Source of the DNA: Rothia nasimurium
Lineage (GTDB): Bacteria > Actinomycetota > Actinomycetes > Actinomycetales > Micrococcaceae
Assembly: GCF_014217215.1 (NCBI RefSeq)
Contig: NZ_CP056080.1
Span: 806,001 to 870,000, forward strand
DNA length: 64,000 bases
Direction of reading: 5' to 3'
Shown here one piece after another: positions 28,172 through 37,941 of the stretch. The translations under genes were made by a program, and so were the position numbers. The notes below the pieces were generated by a model. It was not told where the DNA came from. It made no database searches and saw only the letters and a list, made by a program, of their open reading frames with translations. The first letter of the stretch is position 1; each line of letters starts with the position of its first letter.

Positions 28172-31100
28172 ATGACTGAACAGAAGCCAGCAGAAACCCT
28201 TCTCAGCCCCGAAGACATTGCAAAAGCCCTGGGCCGCCCCCTACCCACAGAGGAGCAATCTGCCATTATCAGCTCCCCACTGGTACCCCGCCTGGTCGTA
28301 GCGGGAGCAGGCTCGGGTAAGACCGCCACCATGGTGGATCGAGTGGTGTGGCTGGTTGCAAACGGGCTTGTGCGTGCCGACCAGATACTGGGGGTTACCT
28401 TTACCCGCAAGGCCGCCGGTGAACTGCGGGAGCGTATGCGCTCCCGCCTTGAAGAGCTCCGCCGCCAGGGGATCGTGCGAGAAAACCCTGATCAGAGCGC
28501 AGACGGAGTTACGAGTGACCCCACCATCTCCACCTACCACTCCTACGCTAATACGCTAGTACAACAGTATGGGCTTCGCATCGGCGTAGAAGACGATGCC
28601 CAAATGCTGGGTGGCGCTCAAACCTGGCAGCTGGTTGCCCAAATCGTAGAGCACTATGAGGGTAAGCTGCCTGAAAAAGACGTTGCTAAATCAACCATGG
28701 TGGAAGCTATCATCAAACTCTCGTCCGAGTGCGCTGAACACCTGGTGAGCCCCGATGCCGTGATCGACTGGTGCACAGAAACTCTGAAACAGGTAGAGCA
28801 CCTGGGTAAGCCCACGGTTAAGGGGGCTACCACCGAACAGCGGGCCCTGGTACAAGGGCTACAACTGCGTATTTTTTACGCTGAGCTGGTCAAACGCTAT
28901 TCATCCATCAAAGAACAGATGCAGGTGATGGACTACGGCGATCTCATCGCCAAGGCTGCCCATATCGCGAAGACCGTACCCCAGGCTGCGCAGACAGAAC
29001 GGGAACGCTTTAGGGTGGTGCTCCTGGATGAATTCCAAGATACCTCCCATGCCCAGATGCAGCTCTTCTCCGATCTGTTTGGGTCAAAAGCAGATGCCCC
29101 TGCCCACCCCGTGATGGCGGTGGGCGACCCCAAGCAGTCTATCTACGGCTTCCGCGGAGCTTCTGACGGCCAGCTCTTTAGCTTCTACGACTACTTCCCA
29201 GCAGAAGACCGTACCGCCAGCTACCTCACTGTGGCCTGGCGAAATGACACTTCTATCTTGGCAGCTGCCAATCGGGTAGCTGAGCCCCTGAGCGTAAGCC
29301 CCGACTGGGTTCAGCGCACCCACACCATCGAGGTGCCGCCCCTGGTCGCGCGCCCCAACCCCACTGCGGGGCGGGTGCTGGTGGGGGAGTACCTTACTGA
29401 CCTGCAAGAAGCCCGTGCCCTTGGTCAGATGATTGCCGAGCAACGCTCTAGCTTTGTTGGCCGCCCGCTCTCAGACATGCCGACCATGGCCGTCCTCTGC
29501 AAAAAGCGATCCATGATGGAACCCTTGCAAGAAGCCTTTGACGAGCTGGGCGTCCCCTACCAGGTAGTAGGCCTGGGCGGTCTGCTCGATACCCCCGAAA
29601 TCGTAGATCTGGTGGCGGTGCTCCGAGTGCTGAGCGACCCCGGCCGTTCAGATGCGCTCATGCGCATACTGGCTGGAGCCCGCTGGCGGCTCGGCTTATC
29701 TGACCTGCTAGCCTTTGGCGAATGGGCAGAAGCCCTTAAACGCCAGCGAGAACTTGAAATCAGGTTTGGCATTACAGCCCAGGCTGCTGCCCTGCGCGCC
29801 GAACAGGAAATCCTCGATGAGGTTGAGGGCCTGAGCGAAGCCGCTGAACGCGGCGCCACCAGCGCGAGAGACCTGAAGGACGCTGGCGAGCAGGTGCCGG
29901 CGTCCGCTGAAGACTACCGGCGCCTGCTCCAGGCTGCCGCCCCTGATGTGACCGACGGAGCCTCCCTCATTGAGGCACTCGAAAACCTGCCGCAGGAGGT
30001 CTGGGTCTCAGCCCGCAGCGGCCGGTCCATCAGCGCCGAAGGCTTGAAACGACTTCAGGCCGTATCGAGGGAACTGACCTATCTGCGCCAGTTCACCGCC
30101 GATGACCTCACCACCCTCATCAGCGAAATCGAGCGCACCCTCCTACTCGATATCGAGCTAGCTGCCCGCCCGGGGGCACACGCAACATCGGCTCGCAGGC
30201 ACCTTGACGCCTTCTACGATGTGGCCGCTACCTACGAGTCCACAGCTCCCCGCGTGAACGCCCTGCTCTTGGCCGCTGCTAACGGCCAGCCCCTGGAAGA
30301 GGGAGAAGCTGGCGTCCGCTTTGCCCTCAGCGCCACCGGCGCCTCGGCATCGGGGATTAGCGGCTTCTTAGCCTGGCTCGATGCGGCAGCCCAGCAGGAA
30401 GCCGGGCTCGAAATGGCAGCAGAGACCCCCCGCCACGACGCGGTACAGATTCTTACAGTGCACGCTTCAAAGGGGCTGGAGTGGGATCAAGTGTATATTC
30501 CGGGCATGGCTGCCGGAGACTTCCCCGATGCTAAGGACGAACGCTGGACCAAGCAGTCGGACACCCTGCCCTGGCCCCTGCGCGGGGATGCCGCCTACCT
30601 ACCCGGCTGGCGGGCGGACTTCGATCACTTGCAGGATCTCGGTGATTTTATGGTCCAGCTCTCGGAGCAGGCGGTAGAACACCGCACCCTGGAAGAGCGC
30701 CGTCTGGCCTACGTGGGGTACACCCGTGCCAGATCCCTGCTCGTTCTGACTACCTCGGCCTGGAAGGGAACCACAGCTAAGCCCCGCCTCATGTCTGATT
30801 TCGTCGCCGAGTTACTCGATGCCCCGGTTGAGTTAGCTGAAATTCTGAGCGAGCTTGACCCTGATCAGGTAGGCACAGTCAACCCCCAGTCAGCCACGAT
30901 TACTACCGCCCTCTGGCCTTTCGACCCCTTCGATGGGCCCCACCAGATGACCTGGACCTCCCTTCAGGAACTCGAAGCAGCAGGCCCTGCACCCAGCCCG
31001 AACGAGAGCAAACAGGGCAACCTAACAGGGCTCAGCCCCCGCCAGGTAGTCGAGCGTGCGGCCCAGAACGTGCTGCGCGGCGGGCTTGAGGCAGATGTGC

Positions 31101-31852
31101 TCGCTGAAGCTCTCGCTGCCCTCCCCGACCCCACCCCGGAGCAGAGCCAAGAGACACGAGACGCTATCGAGGACTGGCAGGAAGAAACCGACCTGCTCCT
31201 GAGCCTGCTGGCCGCACCCGCGGAAAACAGCTCCTTCGAGCTACCCGGTCACCTGTCAGCCTCCCTGCTCGTCAACCTGGTCAAAGACCCCCAGGCCGTC
31301 ATCGATAACATGCGACGCCCCATGCCCCAAAAGCCGGGCATCGCGGCCCGCCAGGGAACCATCTTCCACAGCTGGGTTGAAGACCACTTCGGCACCAGCG
31401 GTATGCTCGATATGGACGAAGATTTTGATGACGGCAGCACCGAGGAAGAGCTCAATATTCCGGCCCTGCGAGAGAACTTCCTCGCCAGCGAATGGGCAAG
31501 CCGTGAACCCTGGGCCCTGGAATACCCGCTGGAAACACCGCTTGCCGGAGTAACGGTACGCGGCCGTATCGACGCTATTTTTACCCGGACGGACGGCGAC
31601 GGCTCGACCGTCTGGCAGCTGGTGGACTGGAAGACGGGGCAGCCGCCGCGCACTAAGAAGGAGCTCAAAGAACGGTCGGTGCAGCTCTCCCTCTACCGCC
31701 TGGGCTTTGCCCGCCTACAGGGGGTACCCGAAGAAAACGTAGAGGCCCATTTCTTCTACGCTTCAACCGGAGAAAGTATCGAAGTTACCAACTTCTCCAC
31801 CCGGGCAGAGCTAGAGAAGGTGCTGGAGCGGGCCGCTCAGTTAGCTGGCTAG
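28172..31852 (+). CDS. adnB: AdnB-like helicase-nuclease subunit
   Basis: This 1226-residue partner of AdnA has all UvrD-type motifs: LVVAGAGSGKTATMVDRV, GVTFTRKAAGELRERM, VVLLDEFQDTSHAQ, PKQSIYGFRGASDGQ and LTVHASKGLEWDQVYIPGMA. The C-terminal nuclease domain shows GTIFHSWVEDHFG, GRIDAIF and LVDWKTGQPP. It should be the lead ATPase of the heterodimer, as known in mycobacteria. ATG 28172 has AAAGGC upstream; the longer open frame starts inside adnA and is unlikely. Its last 12 bases overlap the convergent phosphotransferase gene. Confidence 0.9.
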   Translation: MTEQKPAETLLSPEDIAKALGRPLPTEEQSAIISSPLVPRLVVAGAGSGKTATMVDRVVWLVANGLVRADQILGVTFTRKAAGELRERMRSRLEELRRQGIVRENPDQSADGVTSDPTISTYHSYANTLVQQYGLRIGVEDDAQMLGGAQTWQLVAQIVEHYEGKLPEKDVAKSTMVEAIIKLSSECAEHLVSPDAVIDWCTETLKQVEHLGKPTVKGATTEQRALVQGLQLRIFYAELVKRYSSIKEQMQVMDYGDLIAKAAHIAKTVPQAAQTERERFRVVLLDEFQDTSHAQMQLFSDLFGSKADAPAHPVMAVGDPKQSIYGFRGASDGQLFSFYDYFPAEDRTASYLTVAWRNDTSILAAANRVAEPLSVSPDWVQRTHTIEVPPLVARPNPTAGRVLVGEYLTDLQEARALGQMIAEQRSSFVGRPLSDMPTMAVLCKKRSMMEPLQEAFDELGVPYQVVGLGGLLDTPEIVDLVAVLRVLSDPGRSDALMRILAGARWRLGLSDLLAFGEWAEALKRQRELEIRFGITAQAAALRAEQEILDEVEGLSEAAERGATSARDLKDAGEQVPASAEDYRRLLQAAAPDVTDGASLIEALENLPQEVWVSARSGRSISAEGLKRLQAVSRELTYLRQFTADDLTTLISEIERTLLLDIELAARPGAHATSARRHLDAFYDVAATYESTAPRVNALLLAAANGQPLEEGEAGVRFALSATGASASGISGFLAWLDAAAQQEAGLEMAAETPRHDAVQILTVHASKGLEWDQVYIPGMAAGDFPDAKDERWTKQSDTLPWPLRGDAAYLPGWRADFDHLQDLGDFMVQLSEQAVEHRTLEERRLAYVGYTRARSLLVLTTSAWKGTTAKPRLMSDFVAELLDAPVELAEILSELDPDQVGTVNPQSATITTALWPFDPFDGPHQMTWTSLQELEAAGPAPSPNESKQGNLTGLSPRQVVERAAQNVLRGGLEADVLAEALAALPDPTPEQSQETRDAIEDWQEETDLLLSLLAAPAENSSFELPGHLSASLLVNLVKDPQAVIDNMRRPMPQKPGIAARQGTIFHSWVEDHFGTSGMLDMDEDFDDGSTEEELNIPALRENFLASEWASREPWALEYPLETPLAGVTVRGRIDAIFTRTDGDGSTVWQLVDWKTGQPPRTKKELKERSVQLSLYRLGFARLQGVPEENVEAHFFYASTGESIEVTNFSTRAELEKVLERAAQLAG

Positions 31853-32791
31853 GGCTCCAACAGCTCGCAGCTCAGCTTCGAGGTGGTCGAGCATAGAAAC
31901 AGCCTCTGAAATCATGACCCGGTCTTCTAGCTCCACCCCGCGAATCAGCCACTGGGCCAGACCGAACTCCGCATAGAGGTTAGCTCGAGCTTCGAGGTTC
32001 CGGTCGGGCTCCTGGGGCATCTCTTCACGGTAGGCCGCAAAGACCCTCTCCCTGAAGAGGGGGTCTTCGCAGGCGTACAGCCAGGCGAAGTCAGCAGCGG
32101 GGTCACCGACGCAGACCTCTGACCAGCCGGTGATCTCAACGATTTTCTTCTGATTAAGCACCAGGTTGTCTTCGTTGAGGTCCCCATGAATGACGCGGGG
32201 GCGGAAGTCCCACATCACTGAATCGTTGAGCTGCTCTTCCCAGCGGGTGAGCAGTCCAGAGGGTACCTTGCCGGTAGCGACAGCCAGGTCAAGCTCGGCA
32301 AGGCGGCGCTCGCGAACCTGCTGGCCGGTGTAGACCGGTAGGTCGGCGTCCTCAACGATGGTGGTGGGGAAAACGTGAATGGTAGCGATGTGGCGGGCAA
32401 TCTCGTCCGCAATATTGTGCTGGCCTTCGCGGGTTCGGTGGGAGAGATCCGCTAAATCGTCGATATCGTAGTGGGCCCCGGGGTTGTGGGTGTAGATGAA
32501 GGCCTGCCGCCCGTCGAGGGGAACAGTACCCACGATGGTGGGTACGAGGAAGGGCAGGCGGGCGCGGAGCCCCGGCGTAAAGGATTGGAGAATGACGTGC
32601 TCCGCTTCGAGGCGTACGCTCGCTTCGGGGTGCTTGGGGGCGCGGACGCGCCAGCGCTTGTCGGCTGAGTCAATGATGATGGCTGAGTCGAAGTCGAGGG
32701 CGTCGTCGGCTGAGGGGAGAGCGGCTACGGGGTAGAGCCCGGGGACCCCAGCTGATACGATGGCGGCAAGTTGAAGCGGTGTTGAAGTCAC
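31841..32791 (-). CDS. Aminoglycoside/macrolide phosphotransferase-family kinase
   Basis: This 316-residue APH-fold protein has a catalytic-loop motif VIHGDLNEDNLVLN and a metal-binding DPAADFAWLY. An N-terminal lobe with IIIDSADKRWRVRAP could hold the ATP-binding Lys. Relatives phosphorylate antibiotics or small metabolites, and substrate cannot be deduced; resistance should not be assumed. The start is GTG 32791. The 3' end overlaps adnB by 12 bases in convergent orientation, and its start is close to the divergent nudC. It interrupts the conserved adnAB-nudC-uvrD2 run. Confidence 0.8.
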   Translation of the reverse strand: MTSTPLQLAAIVSAGVPGLYPVAALPSADDALDFDSAIIIDSADKRWRVRAPKHPEASVRLEAEHVILQSFTPGLRARLPFLVPTIVGTVPLDGRQAFIYTHNPGAHYDIDDLADLSHRTREGQHNIADEIARHIATIHVFPTTIVEDADLPVYTGQQVRERRLAELDLAVATGKVPSGLLTRWEEQLNDSVMWDFRPRVIHGDLNEDNLVLNQKKIVEITGWSEVCVGDPAADFAWLYACEDPLFRERVFAAYREEMPQEPDRNLEARANLYAEFGLAQWLIRGVELEDRVMISEAVSMLDHLEAELRAVGALAS

Positions 32792-32829
32792 AGTTTTAAG
32801 GGTACAAGAGAAGTTGGAACGAACCCGAT

Positions 32830-34062
32830 ATGAATGCTGAAAATATGACTAATCTGTCGGCATCTAGTTCGCAGGGCGATACGGACGCCGCACCCGGCAT
32901 GAGCGGGCAGGGCTGGTTTTCACCCCTGGGGCGGTTACCGCTGACCACTGACCGGGTGCGAACCAGCGGTGCCGTGCGGGAGCGTCCGGGGTTCTTCGCC
33001 CACCTGGGGCAGGCCCTGACGGACAGGCAAGACACCACAGATAGAACACCCAGTGACCTTTACCCCTGGCTTCTTAGCCCCGCCCTGCTGGCAGTTGACC
33101 GGGGTATGGTGCTGGTTCACAAGACCGGCCAGGGGCTAGAACCGCTGGACCTAGTGCAGATTTTTGATCTGCATACTGAAGGTGTACTCGACTACACTGC
33201 CGGCGACCGTCACCAGCACCCAACCCTCATCTTCGCGGGGAGCCGGGTAGCGGCGTCCGCACCTACCCAGAAGGACGAGACAACCGAACAACCCGTGCTA
33301 GTAATCCTGGCTGACTTTGACCGCTTCTTAGACCTGGGAGAATCGCCCCTGAACCTCCAGGGCTTTGAAAACCAGGAGCAAACCCTCGCTGAGGTGGTAG
33401 CTGCCCGCTCGGGTGGCGAGTGGGTGAACATACGCGACTACGCTGCCTACGCCTATGAGGGGCAGGGGGCAGCCTTCGCCTGGGACGAGGTGCTGGCGGC
33501 TGCGGCGTCCTTGAGTGCCTGGCATGCATCCTCTGGTTATGATGCGCGGACGGGCGCCCCCACCTTCGTTACCCGCGGAGGCTGGGTGCGGGTTACCGAA
33601 GAAGGGAGAGAGCTCTTCCCCCGCACAGACCCCGCCGTTATCACAGCCGTTACCGCTGAGTTTGTGGGTGAGAGCAAGATTCTGCTGGGGCAGGCGCGGG
33701 CCTGGGGGAAAGGGCGCTTTTCTACCTTTGCCGGGTTCGTTGAGGGTGGTGAAGCCCTCGAAACCGCTGTCCTGCGCGAGGTCTACGAGGAATGCGGCGG
33801 GCTGGTTGTTTCGCTGAAGTATCTGGGGTCGCAACCCTGGCCCTTCCCCAGGTCGCTGATGTGTGGCTATCTTGCTGAAATCTCAAACCCCGACCAGGTT
33901 GAAGCCGACGGGGCTGAGATTGAGGAAATCCGCTGGTTCAGTCGATCAGAGCTCCTCGATGCCCACCGGTCAGGCGCTGTGCAGCTACCCGGGCCGAGCT
34001 CAATTTCCCACCGCCTGATTGAGTTCTGGCTGGGGCAGCCCCTAGGACCTGCTGGGCGGTAG
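32830..34062 (+). CDS. nudC: NAD(+) diphosphatase NudC-like, without zinc-ribbon cysteines
   Basis: The 410-residue protein has a Nudix box GFVEGGEALETAVLREVYEE and, shortly after, SQPWPFPRSLM, the signature separating NudC from other Nudix enzymes. NudC splits NAD(H) to NMN(H) and AMP and can remove NAD caps from RNA. In E. coli NudC four Cys bind zinc just before the Nudix domain; here the matching stretch (WHASSGYDARTGAPTFVTRG) has none, and the whole protein has only two Cys. ATG 32830 is used; ATG 32845 is an alternative. Gene position next to uvrD2 is as in mycobacteria. Confidence 0.85.
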   Translation: MNAENMTNLSASSSQGDTDAAPGMSGQGWFSPLGRLPLTTDRVRTSGAVRERPGFFAHLGQALTDRQDTTDRTPSDLYPWLLSPALLAVDRGMVLVHKTGQGLEPLDLVQIFDLHTEGVLDYTAGDRHQHPTLIFAGSRVAASAPTQKDETTEQPVLVILADFDRFLDLGESPLNLQGFENQEQTLAEVVAARSGGEWVNIRDYAAYAYEGQGAAFAWDEVLAAAASLSAWHASSGYDARTGAPTFVTRGGWVRVTEEGRELFPRTDPAVITAVTAEFVGESKILLGQARAWGKGRFSTFAGFVEGGEALETAVLREVYEECGGLVVSLKYLGSQPWPFPRSLMCGYLAEISNPDQVEADGAEIEEIRWFSRSELLDAHRSGAVQLPGPSSISHRLIEFWLGQPLGPAGR

Positions 34063-34123
34063 ACTAGATAGCTGGCGTGGCCGCTACCGGCCACAAGGAC
34101 TGCGAGGGTAGGGGAGAAGCACC

Positions 34124-35950
34124 ATGATTCACGATAAGCTCAGGGCCCAGCCCATCACCCTGTCTGCCCCCAACCCCGAGACTATCCTTGAGGGGCTTGA
34201 CCCCGAACAGCGTCGGGTGGCTACCGAACTGGCCGGGCCCATGTGCGTGATGGCGGGTGCTGGCACCGGCAAGACCCGGGCCATCACCCACCGTATCGCC
34301 TACGGTATCGCTATCGGCCGCTACAACCCGCGGGCCGTCCTGGCTCTCACCTTCACCAATCGGGCAGCCGAAGAAATGAAGGTACGCCTGCGCCAGCTGG
34401 GTGCCGCCGGGGTCGTAGCCCGAACCTTCCACTCAGCTGCCCTTGCCCAGCTACGCTATTTCTGGCCCCAGGCCATCGGCGGCGCCCTGCCCGAGATTAT
34501 CAAGAACAAGTCCCAGTTCATCATCGAGTCAGCCCGCCGTCTAGGGCTGGCTACCGACCGAGCCATCGTGCGCGACCTCGCCAGTGAAATCGAGTGGGCT
34601 AAGGTTTCCATGCTCACGGCCGACTCCCTCATGCCCCACCTGGCTCACCGGGAGCTGCCTGCAGATATCAGCCCCATCGATATGGTGCGCCTGCTGCGCA
34701 CCTACGAGGAGCTTAAGGACGAGCGCAACGTCATCGACTTTGAAGATATCCTGCTGCTGACCGTCGCCATTATCGAGGAAAACCCCGATATTGCCGCCCA
34801 GATTCACCAGCAGTACCGCCACTTCGTGGTGGACGAATACCAGGACGTCTCCCCCCTGCAGCAACGCCTACTGGACGCCTGGTTGGGGCGCCGCGATGAC
34901 CTGTGCGTGGTGGGCGATGCTTCCCAGACCATCTACTCTTTTGCCGGGGCAACCAGCCGCCACCTGCTCGAATTCCGCACCCGCTTCGAGGGCGCCACCG
35001 TGGTTAAGCTGGTGCGTGACTACCGTTCCACTCCGCAGGTGGTCGACCTGGCCAACCGCCTGCTAGCTGCCCGCCGTCAGATGCCCGACTCCACCCGCTA
35101 CTCCTGGGCCCCGCCCCTGCAACTGGTCTCCCAGCGAGAGCCCGGAGCCAAACCCGAGTGGTTCGAGTACGCCGATGACGAGCAAGAAGCAATCGGTATC
35201 GCTGAAGACATCAAGGACCTCATCGACAAAGAGGGCGTCCCAGCAGCCGATATCGCCGTCCTCTACCGCACCAACTCCCAATCAGCTGCCCTAGAACAGG
35301 CCCTCACAGACGCCGGAATCAACTATCAACTTCGCGGCGCAGAACAGTTCTTTGACCGCCCCGAAGTCCGTGCCGCTATCAGCATGCTCCAGGGCGCAGC
35401 CAAGGGCGCTGAAGCCACCGACAGCGTCACCCAGCTCGTGAGAGATAACCTCAAAAATCTGGGCTGGTCAGCCAAAGCCCCCCAGCGTTCCGGCCAGGAA
35501 CGAGCCCGCTGGGAGTCCCTTGAAACCCTGGTGTCCCTTGCCGACCGCCTCGCCGACGAGCGCAGGCAAGCGCGGGAGCGGGCGTCCGCTAACGGCGCCA
35601 CCGACCTGCCCCCCGAATTCACCCTCTACGAGCTGGTCGCCGTGCTCATCCAGCGCTCCCAGCACCGCGATGCTCCCTCCCTCAACGGCGTCACCCTCGC
35701 CTCCCTGCACGCAGCCAAGGGCCTAGAGTGGGAGGCCGTCTTCCTGTGCGGCCTCAACGAAGGTCTTATGCCCATCTCCTTCGCCCAAACCAGCGACGAG
35801 GTAGATGAAGAGCGCCGTCTCTTCTACGTCGGAATTACCCGCGCCCGCTCCTACCTGACCTTGAGCTGGTCGCGCTCACGAACCCCCGGCGGGCGGGCCG
35901 GGCGCAAGCGCTCCCGCTTTATCAACGACATCGCTCCCAAGGGGGTCTAA
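34124..35950 (+). CDS. uvrD2: UvrD2-like superfamily I helicase, short form
   Basis: This 608-residue helicase shows MAGAGTGKTRAITHRI, ALTFTNRAAEEMKVRL, HFVVDEYQDVSPLQQ, DASQTIYSFAGA, ASLHAAKGLEWEAVFLCG and VGITRARSYLTLSWS. Mycobacterial UvrD2 continues with a tetracysteine module and an HRDC domain to about 700 residues; this one stops soon after motif VI (RSRFINDIAPKGV). The stop shares a base with the next start (TAATG), so the short form is not a simple sequencing truncation. A good ribosome binding site (AGGGGAG) precedes ATG 34124. It should unwind DNA in repair or replication. Confidence 0.88.
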   Translation: MIHDKLRAQPITLSAPNPETILEGLDPEQRRVATELAGPMCVMAGAGTGKTRAITHRIAYGIAIGRYNPRAVLALTFTNRAAEEMKVRLRQLGAAGVVARTFHSAALAQLRYFWPQAIGGALPEIIKNKSQFIIESARRLGLATDRAIVRDLASEIEWAKVSMLTADSLMPHLAHRELPADISPIDMVRLLRTYEELKDERNVIDFEDILLLTVAIIEENPDIAAQIHQQYRHFVVDEYQDVSPLQQRLLDAWLGRRDDLCVVGDASQTIYSFAGATSRHLLEFRTRFEGATVVKLVRDYRSTPQVVDLANRLLAARRQMPDSTRYSWAPPLQLVSQREPGAKPEWFEYADDEQEAIGIAEDIKDLIDKEGVPAADIAVLYRTNSQSAALEQALTDAGINYQLRGAEQFFDRPEVRAAISMLQGAAKGAEATDSVTQLVRDNLKNLGWSAKAPQRSGQERARWESLETLVSLADRLADERRQARERASANGATDLPPEFTLYELVAVLIQRSQHRDAPSLNGVTLASLHAAKGLEWEAVFLCGLNEGLMPISFAQTSDEVDEERRLFYVGITRARSYLTLSWSRSRTPGGRAGRKRSRFINDIAPKGV

Positions 35951-36522
35951 TGGCTACCTCGCGTGAGATTCTGCCGGCAACGGCGTCCCGCCCTGAGATT
36001 GAGGTGGTGCGCTCTACCCGCCGCACCCGCACGGTACAGCTAGCGCCGCACAAGGACGGACGCCTGCGCCTGATGGTCCCCGCCACCTCCACCGATAGGG
36101 AGATTGAGGACTACCTGTGCCGCATGCTACCTAAGGTAGAGGCCCGCCGGGCCCGTAAGGACGCCGGTGCCCAGCGGGGTGCCCTCGATGAGTTTTTGCG
36201 GGAGCGAGCTGACTACCTGCGAGCCACCTACCTGCCAGAAGCCCCAGAACCGCTCTCAATCCGGTGGGTCACCAACCAGAAGCAGCGCTGGGCCTCAGCG
36301 ACCCCCGCTGAACGCACGATTCGCATCTCGCATACACTCCAGGGCGCACCGGAGTACGCCCTGGATTCAGTGATTTTTCACGAGCTCTGCCATTTTCTGG
36401 AGCCCAACCATTCACCGGCTTTTAGGGCCCTTGAAGCCCGCTACCCCCACCTTGAGAAAGCGCGGGGCTTTTTGGAAGGTGTTACTTTTGGGCAGCGGGC
36501 GCAACAAGCAGGAAGGGTCTAG
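35950..36522 (+). CDS. YgjP-like (M48-related, DUF45) metallopeptidase-domain protein
   Basis: The 190-residue protein ends with a zincin motif VIFHELCHFLEPNHSPAF (HExxH with a third ligand downstream) after QKQRWASATPAERTIRISH. This is the YgjP/DUF45 domain. Its start overlaps the uvrD2 stop (TAATG), so expression is coupled to that helicase, an arrangement also seen in other actinobacteria. Biochemical function is not settled for this family. Its stop codon lies inside the stem of the following terminator. Confidence 0.85.
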   Translation: MATSREILPATASRPEIEVVRSTRRTRTVQLAPHKDGRLRLMVPATSTDREIEDYLCRMLPKVEARRARKDAGAQRGALDEFLRERADYLRATYLPEAPEPLSIRWVTNQKQRWASATPAERTIRISHTLQGAPEYALDSVIFHELCHFLEPNHSPAFRALEARYPHLEKARGFLEGVTFGQRAQQAGRV

Positions 36523-36543
36523 AGAAGACTCTTCCCTAGACCC
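36515..36543. terminator. Bidirectional terminator overlapping a stop codon
   Basis: GGGTCTAG...CTAGACCC outer and GAAG/CTTC inner pairings form a compact hairpin. The TAG stop of the YgjP-like gene (36520-36522) is part of the left arm. The convergent DUF2342 gene ends ten bases away. Confidence 0.85.
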
Positions 36544-36552
36544 GTGCCTCTA

Positions 36553-37941
36553 TTATTCTTTGTCTTTGCCTTCGGTTCCTTCCGTGGGCTCGTCGTAACC
36601 GCCGGCTAGAAGTTTTTCGAGGGCCGCGTCGAACTCGTCCTCGCTGGCGTTGAGCAGGGCCCGGCGGGAGGTGAAGCCTGCGGGGTCATCCAGATCCTCA
36701 CCGGTGGGTAGGGTCTCGGGGCCCTCCCAGAGCTGGTCGCGGGCCTCGAAGCCGTGGTTTTCTTCGTAGTGGCGCCAGAAGGCAAGGGCCTCGCGCATCT
36801 TGCGGGGGCGCAGCTCAAGACCAACGAGCTGGGCAAAAGCGTGCTCTGCGGGGCCGCCGGTGGCACGACGGCGGGCCATGGTCTCAGCCAGCTGCGGGGC
36901 CATGGGCAGGTTTTTGGTGGCCTGCTCGGTGACGAGGCTGACCCAGCCTTCGATGAGGGCCAGCAGGGTTTCGAGACGGTCAAGGGCCAGCTGCTGGTCT
37001 TCGGTGAGCTGGGGTTTGAACATGTCGCCGGCGAAGGCGTCCATCATGGCCTCGGGGTTTGAGGGGTCGAAATCGATGTCGTTAGCGGCTGCCTGCATAC
37101 GCTCAATATCAACGTGAATACCGCGGGAGAAGCGCTTGATAAGGTCGATGATGTCTTCACGCAGCCAGGGGTTGGTCTTGTGGAGGCGAATCAGGGCAGC
37201 TTCGCGCACGGCAAGGTAGAGCATGACCTCTTGGGCCGGGATTTCTAGGCCTTCGCCAAAGGCCGCAACACCGGCAGGTAGCAGGGCTGAGCGCCCCTGG
37301 GCCAGCGGGATACCAATGTCGGTAGACGAGACGACCTCTTCGGCCAGCTTGCCGATAGCCTGCCCCATCTGCATACCGAACATCATGCCGCCAAGACCGG
37401 CAAAGAGGTTACCGCCGCCGAGCATGCCGACCATTTCTTCGGGCATCTGCTGCTGGATAGAGGAGGTCATGGCTGATGAGACTTCTTCGGCAACGGGGCC
37501 GGCGATGTCTTTCCAGGTGGCAAAGGAGTTCTCAACCCACTCGGCTTTGGCCCAGGCTTCAACACCGAAGGCAGGACGCTCGAAGATGGTCACGGGGTCC
37601 AGCCAGAGATCTGCCAGCGCAGCAGCATCACGGACCGCGCCTGTCTGGGATGAAGTCACCGAGGGGTCTTCACCCATGGCCAGTACCTGGCGGGCGTGCT
37701 GCTTGGCCATGTCCCAGTTGACGGGGCCGTCGCTAGACTGGGTGCTCATCATGGAATTGACCTGGGCGAAGATACCCGAGAGCATGGCCGGGTCGAGGGG
37801 GATACCCATGTTTTTGAGGGCATCGGCGTCGAAGCCCGCGGCCCCGTTCATGGCTGACGGATCAAACCCCTGCTCCTGTAGCTTCTTGAGGAACTCTTCA
37901 AGGGGGTCACGGCCAGCTGAGTCGTAGGGGTTGTTGGTCAC
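36553..37941 (-). CDS. DUF2342 (zincin-like type 2) family protein
   Basis: The 462-residue protein starts MTNNPYDSAGRDPLEEFLKK with a Gln/Met-rich leader and has a large helical domain (ALIEGWVSLVTEQATKNLPM, FWRHYEENHGFEARD). Length, composition and position beside the divergent PDZ protease match the DUF2342 family (Rv3195 type), often annotated as zinc-dependent metalloprotease. No HExxH motif is seen, so peptidase activity is doubtful. The start is GTG 37941. The role is unknown. Confidence 0.8.
   Translation of the reverse strand: MTNNPYDSAGRDPLEEFLKKLQEQGFDPSAMNGAAGFDADALKNMGIPLDPAMLSGIFAQVNSMMSTQSSDGPVNWDMAKQHARQVLAMGEDPSVTSSQTGAVRDAAALADLWLDPVTIFERPAFGVEAWAKAEWVENSFATWKDIAGPVAEEVSSAMTSSIQQQMPEEMVGMLGGGNLFAGLGGMMFGMQMGQAIGKLAEEVVSSTDIGIPLAQGRSALLPAGVAAFGEGLEIPAQEVMLYLAVREAALIRLHKTNPWLREDIIDLIKRFSRGIHVDIERMQAAANDIDFDPSNPEAMMDAFAGDMFKPQLTEDQQLALDRLETLLALIEGWVSLVTEQATKNLPMAPQLAETMARRRATGGPAEHAFAQLVGLELRPRKMREALAFWRHYEENHGFEARDQLWEGPETLPTGEDLDDPAGFTSRRALLNASEDEFDAALEKLLAGGYDEPTEGTEGKDKE

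Noticed and set aside
31841-32791. Antibiotic-resistance gene
   Set aside because: The APH fold covers many metabolic kinases; no feature ties this one to a drug substrate.
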